A stretch of 64,000 nt of DNA, taken from NCBI RefSeq assembly GCF_001577525.1, contig NZ_CP013015.1, forward strand, positions 1,303,601 to 1,367,600, written 5' to 3'. Below are positions 56,660 through 63,362 of the stretch, in pieces; position 1 is the stretch's first letter, and each line of letters opens with the position of its first letter. Under the pieces are notes generated by a model. That model did not search any database and had not been told where the DNA came from. It saw only the letters and a list, made by a program, of their open reading frames with translations. This DNA comes from Candidatus Desulfofervidus auxilii (GTDB lineage: Bacteria > Desulfobacterota > Desulfofervidia > Desulfofervidales > Desulfofervidaceae). The translations under genes and the position numbers were made by a program.

Positions 56660-57037
56660 TGCTCCTACCTTATCCCGAATAACTCCTCGGTTTTTTTTAA
56701 TACCTCAATCTGAACAGTCTGTTTGCCTATGATTCTCTGAAGCCTTTTAATTTCTGCCTTGAGCATGGCTTCCTTTTTAGATGGAACACCATAAGCTAGG
56801 GCATTTTTGCCAGCTTCTAAAAACCTATCACGCCATTTGTAGTACTGAGACTGAGAAATTTGATGCTCTCTACAGATTTCAGCAACAGATTGCTCTCCTT
56901 TGAGTCCTGCCAATACAATGGCCATTTTTTCTTCTTCTGAAAGATACCTTTTTTTCATCTTTTCCCTCCTCTAGTAGAGTAATCTAATTATACCTCTACC
57001 TCCGGGCCGTGTCCTGCTCCCCTAGGGGAGCAGGACA
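56064..57037 (-). mobile_element. IS3-family insertion sequence, internally deleted, with 3-bp target duplication
   Basis: The left end TGTAATGACCCCC (56064-) and the right end read inward TGTCCTGCTCCCC (57037-57025) are imperfect inverted repeats. Both ends are flanked by TTT (56061-56063 and 57038-57040), a 3-bp duplication typical of IS3. Length 974 bp, about 300 short of a normal IS3, matching the OrfB deletion. The right end is itself a perfect 28-bp palindrome (57010-57037). An A8 run at 56691-56698 (minus strand) could be the OrfA-OrfB frameshift site. Confidence 0.85.
56665..56958 (-). CDS. IS3-family transposase OrfA
   Basis: 97 residues, complete. Helix-turn-helix (VAEICREHQISQSQYYKWR, about 25-43) followed by a leucine-zipper-like coiled coil (about 60-92). 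It binds the element's terminal repeats and, fused to OrfB by programmed -1 frameshifting, makes transposase. Here OrfB is defective. Confidence 0.9.
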   Translation of the reverse strand: MKKRYLSEEEKMAIVLAGLKGEQSVAEICREHQISQSQYYKWRDRFLEAGKNALAYGVPSKKEAMLKAEIKRLQRIIGKQTVQIEVLKKTEELFGIR

Positions 57038-57184
57038 TTTGGGGTCTCCTTCTTGGTCCGTTATATATAAGTGGATGTTTTGTCCTTTCTTTTCCCATTC
57101 TGGTTGTGTAAGTATTATCACACCTATACAGGCTGTTGAAAAACTCAGATGCATATTACCTTTACCCAACCTGTTCCCTAGTTT

Positions 57185-57328
57185 AGCACGCCGCTTCGCT
57201 TGCTGTCAAAGCTGCTCCGTTTCACTTCGCACCCTTTGGGCTTACGGCTTTGACAGCGCTGCGCAGCGTGCTCTTGAAAAATTAAGGTTGGTGAGAAAGA
57301 AAAATATTTTATTCCTTTCGACTAACTC
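57185..57328. repeat. hairpin-forming repeat, copy 1
   Basis: AGCACGC (57185-57191) pairs with GCGTGCT (57266-57272) and, inside it, GCTGTCAAAGC (57202-57212) pairs perfectly with GCTTTGACAGC (57247-57257). The segment 57228-57328 recurs in the same orientation at 58737-58838 with few changes. Confidence 0.8.
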
Positions 57329-57340
57329 TACTTTTTAAAA

Positions 57341-57422
57341 AGCAGATTGCGGAGTGCCATCAAGACTGGCGAAAGCCACCCTGAAAGGGCTTGGTCTTGA
57401 TGGCTTAACGGAGCAATCTGCT
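57341..57422. other. highly structured palindromic element with tetraloop hairpins
   Basis: AGCAGATTGC (57341-57350) pairs perfectly with GCAATCTGCT (57413-57422). Inside it, GCCATCAAGAC (57356-57366) pairs perfectly with GTCTTGATGGC (57394-57404). The enclosed loop folds again into TGGC-GAAA-GCCA (57367-57378) and CCC-TGAAA-GGG (57379-57389). It reads as an RNA-like branched fold within a dead insertion sequence. Confidence 0.6.
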
Positions 57423-57436
57423 AAGCTATAAATAGG

Positions 57437-57796
57437 TTGGTGAAGTTAATCTTGAAGTATCACTGCCACCTAAAAGCTGAAACAACCAATACAAAGGTTA
57501 TATTTGGTGAAGCTAAGGAGTATATGGGACTTCGTGTAGCTAAATTCAGGCGATTATGGAATGTAGATGAACAATTTTTACTCACAGCTACAGTCCAAAA
57601 CATTAAAAGGATGGTGAAACTACTTCATAGAGGTAACAAAGAGGCCAGAGAGGCTATCCAGGGGATGGCAAATTTCTCTAATTATGTCATCAAATGGTTT
57701 AGGTTTATTATAATAGATTTTTCAAAAACACTCCTGTCTGCCCCAGGCAAGCCTGCGGATAATATTTTGCTCTTGTTAGTCCATGAACAGGTCTGA
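57437..57796 (+). pseudogene. IS1182-family transposase, C-terminal remnant
   Basis: About 119 codons remain. The segment FGEAKEYMGLRVAKFRR followed by LLTATVQNIKRMVKLL is the conserved C-terminal end of IS1182 transposases, containing the final catalytic Glu region. The beginning is missing and the tail carries a partial palindromic repeat (CCTGTCTGCCCCAGGCAAGC, near 57737). Confidence 0.8.
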
Positions 57797-57870
57797 GAAA
57801 AAAATGATTTTTTCAACAGCCTGTTAATACTTAAAACTGTTTTTGGCATTAAAACATTTGGATTTTGACA

Positions 57871-57938
57871 TTTGGATTTTTTAGACCATATTTAAACGTT
57901 TGTTCTTTTTGTTAAATTACTTATGGCCTGACTTTGAC
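57871..57938 (-). repeat. dispersed repeat, inverted copy B
   Basis: Identical over 68 bases to the reverse complement of 26630-26697. It lies just outside the IS1182 remnant. Confidence 0.9.
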
Positions 57939-58024
57939 ATGGCCCTGATGGCTAAACTGGAAAAATTTGGGAAGTAGATTCAAGAATCTAACATATTATC
58001 ATTTGTCTCAATCTAGTTAAGTGA

Positions 58025-58249
58025 TTAGGCCGCATATTTTAGAATATCCAGCTCTGAACCGCTCTCAACAGCATACTCTGCTTTTTCAAGAAGTTTTTTT
58101 GTAACTTCCTCAGATAAATAATATTCACCACAATTCTGACAAACTTCAGCTGGAACATTTTTAATGATAACTGTCGTTTCTCCTCTTGTGAGAGTAACCG
58201 TAACCGTTCCAAATTTTGTTTCTCCTTGTTTACAAATTACACATTTCAT
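58025..58249 (-). CDS. YgiT/MqsA-type zinc-finger antitoxin-like protein
   Basis: 74 residues from the ATG at 58249, preceded by AAGGAG; an upstream in-frame start would add eight residues. Two CxxC pairs (Cys3, Cys6, Cys37, Cys40) form the YgiT zinc finger, followed by PAEVCxNCGEYYLSEEVT. These small proteins pair with DUF4258-type toxins. The upstream gene encodes such a partner but is truncated, so this may be an orphaned antitoxin. Confidence 0.85.
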   Translation of the reverse strand: MKCVICKQGETKFGTVTVTLTRGETTVIIKNVPAEVCQNCGEYYLSEEVTKKLLEKAEYAVESGSELDILKYAA

Positions 58250-58433
58250 TTTTTCTCCTTGTTTTAAAATCATTTTCCCATAATTCAGGATCTGGTATGT
58301 AAACTGTTACTACAACACAAAGTTTAGCACCTTCATCAAAAGCTACTATTATGTGTAACGGTTGTATGCCCATCCAACTAAGATACACAACTCTGCCTGC
58401 CATGTTATATAACTTCCAGCGCCTGTCTGCCAA
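58230..58433 (-). pseudogene. DUF4258-type toxin, truncated by a palindromic repeat
   Basis: The surviving C-terminal part (PLHIIVAFDEGAKLCVVVTVYIPDPELWENDF, split around residue 40) is typical of DUF4258 toxins paired with YgiT. Upstream, the palindromic repeat GCCTGTCTGCCAACAGGCAG (58421-58440) interrupts the frame; a matching toxin-like KTPDKDHSCLL is readable on its far side, but the frame is closed by a stop. It overlaps the antitoxin gene by 20 bases. Confidence 0.7.
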
Positions 58434-58555
58434 CAGGCAGGAATGATCTTTATCTGGTGTTTTTCATACCCTTTAGGCAAAGTGTTTAAAGGACAAAACA
58501 TTACCTTGCCTAAATTCATCCCCTCGTGTTAATTCCCATTGAAAATTGACCCCCC

Positions 58556-58734
58556 TTAGTTATTACTCGTAGCTCCCATTTTCTCCTTTGTTCTATAGCT
58601 AGGGCCATTAATGGCAATAATATGACTATGATGCAAAAGCCTGTCAAGTATCGCTCCTGTCTGCCGACAGGCAGGGAGGCAATTATATCATCACAAAATA
58701 TTTCTCCCCATTCTTCAAAAGGTTTGTTTGAACC
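58556..58734 (-). pseudogene. IS21-family IstB helper ATPase, C-terminal remnant
   Basis: Minus-strand translation gives GSNKPFEEWGEIFCDDIIA, then after a 20-base insertion AILDRLLHHSHIIAINGPSY and RTKEK to a stop at 58556. This is the conserved IstB C-terminus. Downstream GGGGTCAATTTTCAATGGG (about 58535-58553) resembles an IS21 end. The 5' part is replaced by the 58737-58838 repeat. Confidence 0.85.
58655..58674. repeat. 20-bp palindromic repeat inserted in istB
   Basis: The 20 bases TCCTGTCTGCCGACAGGCAG break the istB frame; removing them restores IIASAILDR. This is direct evidence that the palindromic unit is an insertion rather than a conserved site. Confidence 0.85.
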
Positions 58735-58736
58735 TC

Positions 58737-58875
58737 CGCACCCTTTGGGCTTACGGCTTTGACAGCGCTGCGCCGCGTGCTCCTGAAAAATTAAGGTTGG
58801 TGAGAAAGAAAAAAACTTTTTTCCTTTCAACCAACTCAGAGTAGTAGAGTAGGGTCAAACCTACAAAATACAGTT
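58737..58875. repeat. structured repeat copy 2 plus dispersed repeat fragment D
   Basis: Bases 58737-58838 match 57228-57328 (CGCACCCTTTGGGCTTACGG onward). Bases 58852-58875 are identical to 26774-26797. At 58904-58928 follows a CAAAATTCCTGATTGATTTT motif. The rest of the gap to 59.1 kb is unassigned; a weak 39-codon frame at 59024-59143 has no ribosome binding site. Confidence 0.75.
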
Positions 58876-59139
58876 GACAAAGAAGGTATTCCTTATGATA
58901 ACTCCCAAAATTCCTGATTGATTTTTGGACAAAGCCATTTTATAACACTTCCTCTAACTCCCTGTGTATCTCTTGACTTGGCTTTTATCCTTGGCTTATT
59001 TTTCAGAAAATATAAAAACAGCTATGATAGAATACAAAAAATTTGTAAGCCCTCAGGCAGGAACAAATATACTCCCAGAGATGGAAAAGAAACTTGGAGA
59101 ATCAAATGAATTAAGAAAGGAAATAGATGAGATTATTAA

Positions 59140-59373
59140 TTAGGCAATCTTTTGTTTCTGATTTAGTATCTTCTTCTCAAACTCAAAGGAATAAGATAAC
59201 AGCGAGGTTAAATCTATCTTCTTAGAAGCATTCAAAATTTCAATTCCTACTATTTTATCCTCAGAGGTCGTATCTATATTAACACCCTCAGTGATTTCAA
59301 TAACCCCCTCTGGTGATTCATCTCCAAGCTTCAAATACAATGCGTCTACTTCATCATCATAATAAACTTTCAT
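59140..59373 (-). CDS. DUF2283 protein, putative antitoxin
   Basis: 77 residues. The DUF2283 signature is clear: YYDDEVDALYLKL (about 4-16), then GVNIDTTSEDKIVGIEILNASKKI. DUF2283 proteins are usually the antitoxin-like partners of small DUF4258 proteins. It overlaps the upstream DUF4258 gene by 4 bases. Confidence 0.85.
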   Translation of the reverse strand: MKVYYDDEVDALYLKLGDESPEGVIEITEGVNIDTTSEDKIVGIEILNASKKIDLTSLLSYSFEFEKKILNQKQKIA

Positions 59374-59597
59374 TTCTTTCTTCCTTTTTTAAAAGGATAA
59401 TTTGTAATCACTGTTATTATATCGTTTTCTACAGAAATAACAATCTTTAAGGGATATTTAAAACCTTCAACATCTTCTATAATTTCTTGATTACCTTGAG
59501 ATAAATTCTTACCTTCTAAAATATTTTTAACCATCTCTTCTGAAATTTTATATAATTTTGCCCTTCTTCTTGCATGACGAGAAAATTTTATCTTCAT
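59370..59597 (-). CDS. DUF4258 protein, putative toxin
   Basis: 75 residues, basic. It starts KFSRHARRRAKLYKISEEMV, the usual FxxHARxRxxxRxI opening of DUF4258/RelE-like proteins, and ends VITNYPFKKGRK. Together with the DUF2283 gene it forms a compact two-gene unit. Toxicity is inferred from the family, not shown. Confidence 0.83.
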   Translation of the reverse strand: MKIKFSRHARRRAKLYKISEEMVKNILEGKNLSQGNQEIIEDVEGFKYPLKIVISVENDIITVITNYPFKKGRKK

Positions 59598-59621
59598 AAG
59601 GTATAATCTTTATTAGTTTTT

Positions 59622-59680
59622 GTATAACGTTAAGGGTGAGCCGCCGAGGTTACGAAGTCGGCTCCACCCTCTTGTTATAC
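59622..59680 (-). other. integron attC recombination site (59-base element)
   Basis: Read on the minus strand it starts GTATAAC (59674-59680) and ends GTTATAC (59622-59628), the inverse-core and core boxes. Inner arms AGGGTGGAGCCG (59659-59670) and CGGCTCACCCT (59633-59643) are complementary with one unpaired extra base, the hallmark extrahelical base. Length is exactly 59 bases. It overlaps the end of the neighbouring gene, as cassette attC sites do. Confidence 0.75.
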
Positions 59681-59901
59681 GCCTTGGGCAGGTTTAACAT
59701 TTTCGCTTGTGCGGCTTCTAATATCGAATCACGAATAAAGGAACTTGCTTCCAGAATCTCTATGCCGATTAGCTCGCCCTTTTCATTTAGTTCTATCGTA
59801 ATATTTGGGCTTAACTCGACACTGCCTGCCTCTATTTCATCGGAAATGATTAGATGCAAGATATCCTCTTCTTTGAAATAGTTCATTTTTGGCTTATCCA
59901 T
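59650..59901 (-). CDS. DUF2283 protein with attC-encoded C-terminus
   Basis: 83 residues. DUF2283 core: YFKEEDILHLIISDE and ITIELNEKGELIGIEILEAS. The last residues AYNKRVEPTS are encoded by the attC site, a typical sign of an integron cassette gene. It overlaps the upstream toxin-like gene by 8 bases, so the two-gene cassette would be toxin, antitoxin, attC. Confidence 0.82.
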   Translation of the reverse strand: MDKPKMNYFKEEDILHLIISDEIEAGSVELSPNITIELNEKGELIGIEILEASSFIRDSILEAAQAKMLNLPKAYNKRVEPTS

Positions 59902-60196
59902 GCCTAAACCTCCCCGCCTTGAGGCGGAAGTTTATTTGTTGTCGAGTTGTAGTATGAATAGTGATTGGCGTTACTTCATTACCCTTTTCCTCATACGGAA
60001 TCAGAACCAGCCTATCATCATGCCTTTCCACTACGATCACACGTTGTGTTATTGTATCAAAATACCTCTCTGTGGAATACCGTATTATGTCTTCTATTTT
60101 GGCTATCTTAAATTGGCCCTGTACTTCATATAACTGGTCCAAGTAATGGAACATTTCTCCGCGCTGTTCAAATCGACCTCCAGGTGTCATCCTCAA
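59894..60196 (-). CDS. DUF4258-like or related small toxin-like protein
   Basis: About 100 residues. The C-terminal half, VLIPYEEKGNEVTPITIH then TTRQQINFRLKAGRF, resembles small proteins paired with DUF2283. The exact start is uncertain: the first ten or so residues look unconserved. It precedes its DUF2283 partner with an 8-base overlap and belongs to the attC-associated cassette. Confidence 0.65.
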   Translation of the reverse strand: MRMTPGGRFEQRGEMFHYLDQLYEVQGQFKIAKIEDIIRYSTERYFDTITQRVIVVERHDDRLVLIPYEEKGNEVTPITIHTTTRQQINFRLKAGRFRHG

Positions 60197-60216
60197 TACT
60201 TCAGTCCAGTAGGTAT

Positions 60217-60299
60217 AACTATATAATTCTAATGCCTAAAAGCATATTACTATCCCTCATAATCTCTGTCAATGAAAACCCTTAATCAATCTATCTTTT
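60217..60299. repeat. miniature element copy 1 (partial)
   Basis: Bases 60234-60299 are identical to 61271-61336; homology extends left to 60217 with small changes. The right terminal repeat present in copy 2 is missing here. It marks the left flank of the hisF segment. Confidence 0.85.
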
Positions 60300-60353
60300 T
60301 CTTTCTTAAAATTTGTCAAAGATTGTCCTGGCCCTTTTAACTTCCTGAAGGCT

Positions 60354-61115
60354 TCAGCGGACAGCAACACCCCGGTTGCGTAAGTAGTCCTTCAAGTCAC
60401 CAATTTTAATGATCCCAAAATGGAACACAGACGCGGCAAGTAAGATTGTAGCACCTGCTTCAACTGCCTGATAGAAATGATCCAATTTCCCTGCGCCACC
60501 GGAGGCCACCACATCGGCCGAAACCGCTTCCTTAATCGCTTTGATCAGCGGCAGATCATAACCGGTCTGCACGCCGTCAGCCGCTTTGCTTGTAGGCAGA
60601 ATAACCGGAACACCGTATCCGTCAACGCGCTTTGCCCATTCGATCGCATCTGCACCAGTGGCTGTGCGTCCTCCATCAATATATACTTCATAGCCTGAGG
60701 GCATGGCTGGGTTCTGATCTACGTCGATGGCCACCGTCACCTTCTCGGCCCCCAGCGCTTTAACCATTTCTTCGACCAGCTCAGGCTTCCGAAAGGCGGC
60801 ACTGCTGATGGATACCTTGTTTGCTCCCGCGTTTAGCACTAACTCGGCCGATTTAACATCAGATATACCGCCGCCAACGGTGAATGGCACAGTTGTGACT
60901 TCGGCGACGCGTTTAACTACGTCGAGCATGGTGGTCCTACCTTCCACCGTGGCTGTAATATCCAGTAGCGCCAGTTCGTCTGCACCAGACTCACAATAAG
61001 CTCGTGCGCATTCAACCGGATCACCAGCGTCTCGTATGTCCACGAAATGGACGCCCTTGACAACGCGTCCGTTCTGCATGTCCAGGCACGGCATGATTTT
61101 AATTACTTGATCCAA
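60354..61115 (-). CDS. hisF: HisF-like imidazole glycerol phosphate synthase cyclase subunit
   Basis: 253 residues, TTG start with GGAGG 6 bases upstream. TIM barrel with the general acid/base Asp11 (PCLDM) and Asp130 region (AIDVDQN), phosphate loops GGGI (78-81) and ASGGAG. Family members close the imidazole ring and release AICAR. It is divergent: LLTSMDRDGT of typical HisF reads LPTSKAADGV here. Its DNA is clearly more G/C-rich (about half) than all neighbours, no other his gene is adjacent, and copies of a miniature element lie on both sides, so it was probably acquired by transfer. Confidence 0.85.
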   Translation of the reverse strand: MDQVIKIMPCLDMQNGRVVKGVHFVDIRDAGDPVECARAYCESGADELALLDITATVEGRTTMLDVVKRVAEVTTVPFTVGGGISDVKSAELVLNAGANKVSISSAAFRKPELVEEMVKALGAEKVTVAIDVDQNPAMPSGYEVYIDGGRTATGADAIEWAKRVDGYGVPVILPTSKAADGVQTGYDLPLIKAIKEAVSADVVASGGAGKLDHFYQAVEAGATILLAASVFHFGIIKIGDLKDYLRNRGVAVR

Positions 61116-61262
61116 TGTTTCCCTCCTGTTTACTTTGTTTTATAGATCCATCCTTTTTCTTCACTATCTATTAAAAACATGTCATTATCTGTGCCTCACC
61201 GGCCATCGATAATTTTCATCACATACCCCAACTCCACCTTGGTCTATGTACCCCAACTATAT

Positions 61263-61354
61263 ATTCTACTGCCTAAAAGCATATTACTATCCCTCATAAT
61301 CTCTGTCAATGAAAACCCTTAATCAATCTATCTTTTGTTCTTAGGCAGTATAAT
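61263..61354. mobile_element. miniature inverted-repeat element, 92 bp (copy 2)
   Basis: ATTCTACTGCCTAA (61263-61276) and TTAGGCAGTATAAT (61341-61354) are inverted repeats matching 13 of 14 bases. Their interior is shared with copy 1 at 60234-60299. It has no coding capacity, so it resembles a MITE mobilised by an unseen transposase. Confidence 0.7.
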
Positions 61355-61373
61355 ATTTCATATATTTAAAATG

Positions 61374-61517
61374 AATGTGTATTAGAAAATTTGAAAATTT
61401 AAAGTTTATCTTTGCCCATTTAGGAGGAGTAATGCCCTTTATCAAATAGAGATTTGATAGTATATATAAAATGCTTAGGAAGAGAAATATAGTTAAAATA
61501 TAAAAAGACCATTTAAA
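61374..61517 (+). pseudogene. decayed fragment of the polyketide-operon amidohydrolase
   Basis: About 96 percent identical to 53743-53851 over 61390-61498, with a short matching piece further left (53700-53714). Three lesions: a deletion of about 28 bases, a GAG to TAG nonsense change near 61447, and a deletion joining the 53851 and 54070 equivalents. It then continues into the shared junction just before the flavoprotein ATG. Confidence 0.9.
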
Positions 61518-62876
61518 ATGAAGAAACAGAGAGTAGTCATAATTGGTGCAGGTTTAAGTGGTTTAGCTGCTGCCGCTTTTCTTTCAAAAGCAGGTTTTCA
61601 AACAAAAATCTTTGAAAGAACCGCTTATATAGGCGGGAGATGTCGGAGTGTTTTATATGGAAACTCGGAATTTGGGAAATACCCATTTGATGTAGGCCCC
61701 ATATTCTCAGGCCTTAATGTTGTTAAACTTATTAAAGAGAGACTAAAGGAGGAGATTGCCTTTAAAATAGCTCCTGTTAAAATTCATATATTTTGTAAGG
61801 GAAAGTGTCCTATAACTATACCGCCTACCTTTAGTGAGCTCAGAAAAACCGGGCTTTCCATATTTGAAACAATATCCTTGAGTTATAGATTATGGAGACA
61901 AAAACAATTTGATGCCTATTCATACATGAGTTCCCATCATGATATTGCTTGTTTTCTTACAAAAAATCAATTTATGCGAAATATATTTAATATGAGGGCC
62001 GCTCTCTTTCATGGATGTCTGCCTGACGATATGCCAGGTTATACATTCAATCCTAAAGGGTATGGCAGGCCTTTCTATCCCCTCGGAGGGATGCAAAATA
62101 TACCAGATACCCTTTTAAATATCATAAAAAAATATGATGGGCAGATATACACCACTGCCCCTGTGGGTAAGATTTTAATAAAAAATAATAAGGCATTTGG
62201 GGTGTCGGTTCATGGAGAATCTGTTAGGGCTGATTTTATTATAAGTAGTGTAAGCATTGTTCAGACAGTATTAAAGCTTTGTAAAGATACAAAATTTAAT
62301 TCTATATTTCTCAATCAAATTAAATCATATAAGCAAGGTTTACAGGCCTCAATGGTTTTTATGATTGTTGATAAAGCTAAAATCAATGTAGAAGATGGTA
62401 ATGTGTTATATGTTTACTTGCCACCATATGACTTAAATAAAACCATGCACCAGCTTTTTAAGGGCATCTATCCAGATGAACCACCATTTGGGGTATTTTT
62501 AACTAGGGGTAATAAAGCATTTAGACCAGCAACACTTTTATTTTATACCCCCAAAGGGGAGACAAATAAACAACGCCTGATTCAAGAAGCTGAACGTCTG
62601 GTTGAAAAAGCTGCTCTGTTTATCCCGAAGTTTACCAGCAGCATTCTTTGGAAAAAGACCGTTACTTCACTGGATTATCCACATGAGATAGGATTTAAAA
62701 GCTGTGTCTTACCAGTGGCAGAAAGCAAGGGTTATAAAAAAATGCCATTTAAATTACCTGTAAAAAATCTATTTAATGTAGGCTCTTCTGTCTTACCTGC
62801 TGGTGGAGGAACAGTGCAAGCGGTAAAATCGGGCTTAGAGTGTGCTGAGTTTATTTGCTCTTTAAGCCGAGAATGA
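61518..62876 (+). CDS. phytoene-desaturase-like FAD flavoprotein, displaced last gene of the polyketide operon
   Basis: 452 residues. FAD-binding GAGLSG (10-15) and FERTAYIGGRC (33-43), C-terminal NVGSSVLPAGGGTVQAVKSG typical of CrtI/NAD(P)-binding flavoproteins. These enzymes desaturate or isomerise hydrophobic polyenes and related substrates. The first five codons and the 16 bases before them match the end of the amidohydrolase gene (54085-54105), so it originally overlapped that gene by ATGA. It now has no good ribosome binding site and is 7.4 kb from the rest of the operon. Confidence 0.85.
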   Translation: MKKQRVVIIGAGLSGLAAAAFLSKAGFQTKIFERTAYIGGRCRSVLYGNSEFGKYPFDVGPIFSGLNVVKLIKERLKEEIAFKIAPVKIHIFCKGKCPITIPPTFSELRKTGLSIFETISLSYRLWRQKQFDAYSYMSSHHDIACFLTKNQFMRNIFNMRAALFHGCLPDDMPGYTFNPKGYGRPFYPLGGMQNIPDTLLNIIKKYDGQIYTTAPVGKILIKNNKAFGVSVHGESVRADFIISSVSIVQTVLKLCKDTKFNSIFLNQIKSYKQGLQASMVFMIVDKAKINVEDGNVLYVYLPPYDLNKTMHQLFKGIYPDEPPFGVFLTRGNKAFRPATLLFYTPKGETNKQRLIQEAERLVEKAALFIPKFTSSILWKKTVTSLDYPHEIGFKSCVLPVAESKGYKKMPFKLPVKNLFNVGSSVLPAGGGTVQAVKSGLECAEFICSLSRE

Positions 62877-63027
62877 GCATAGGTGACCCCTTACTGATAC
62901 CTTGCACCCTCGGGTGTATGACAATTTTACACTACGATTAAAGTCATTGAACATCCCCCGAAATTTAGGCGTTAATCTTTAAATCCAAATTTCAAAATCC
63001 AAATATCAATTGAAATCCAAATGTCTT

Positions 63028-63102
63028 AATGCCAAAACATTAAATCAGTGAGTAGTGAAATAGTGAGGGAATGAAATAGCCAAATGTAGTGGAATTGGGG
63101 TC
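63028..63102 (+). repeat. dispersed repeat copy C, cut at its right end
   Basis: Identical over 75 bases to 26704-26778. In copy A the sequence continues AAACCTACAAAATACAG; here it changes abruptly to TATAATTAAAAG after GGGGTC. The break marks the likely left end of the IS110 element. The rest of 62877-63362 up to the bridge-RNA-like structure shows nothing else. Confidence 0.88.
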
Positions 63103-63180
63103 TATAATTAAAAGTGAGAGTAAAAAATAGGGAATGAAATTAAGAAGCCTTCTTTATGTGATATAAATGATAAATGGCTA

Positions 63181-63330
63181 GGGGAACATTTGTGGCTAAC
63201 GGGGTCAGTCAATAATGTTGAATTATTGTGACTCGGTTTGAATTGCCGGATGTTCTCCTGCCAATACCCTGTCTAATGGAAAGGTGCCTTTAAGTGGCTA
63301 TTATAGACGGGATAAAGGTATTGGCAGAGC
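63181..63330 (+). ncRNA. candidate IS110 bridge RNA
   Basis: Two large stem-loops lie just upstream of the recombinase. The first: GGGGAACAT (63181-63189) with ATGTTCTCC (63250-63258, one G-U), enclosing CAATAAT/ATTATTG (63210-63216 and 63222-63228). The second: TGCCAATACC (63259-63268) with GGTATTGGCA (63317-63326), enclosing GTCTA/TAGAC. IS110-group elements encode a bridge RNA with two such loops in the non-coding end upstream of the gene; the internal loops would be the target- and donor-binding guides. Confidence 0.6.
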
Positions 63331-63362
63331 CATAAAATATCAAACATAAAGGAGGGTGAGGC

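Larger units (their letters stand above)
57128..57824 (+). mobile_element. IS1182-family remnant bounded by 16-bp terminal inverted repeats
   Basis: ACAGGCTGTTGAAAAA (57128-57143) and its exact reverse complement (57809-57824) are IS1182-type ends. The interior is only about 0.7 kb; the 5' part of the transposase has been replaced by two structured repeats (57185-57272 and 57341-57422) and only the transposase C-terminus survives. Confidence 0.85.

Noticed and set aside
57009..57338. Plus-strand frame across the IS3 end and IS1182 start
   Set aside because: It crosses the boundaries of two insertion sequences and a hairpin repeat, so it cannot be an ancestral gene.
58516..58830. 104-codon minus-strand frame as a gene
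   Set aside because: It is a frame running through the istB remnant, the palindromic insertion and the structured repeat; no coherent protein is encoded.
59024..59143. 39-codon plus-strand frame (starts MIEYKKFVSP)
   Set aside because: No ribosome binding site, no recognised family, and it ends across the DUF2283 gene; probably a gene fragment.
60217..61336. Direct repeats around hisF as phage or island att sites
   Set aside because: No integrase or tRNA is involved, and copy 2 has its own terminal inverted repeats, so a miniature element explains them better.
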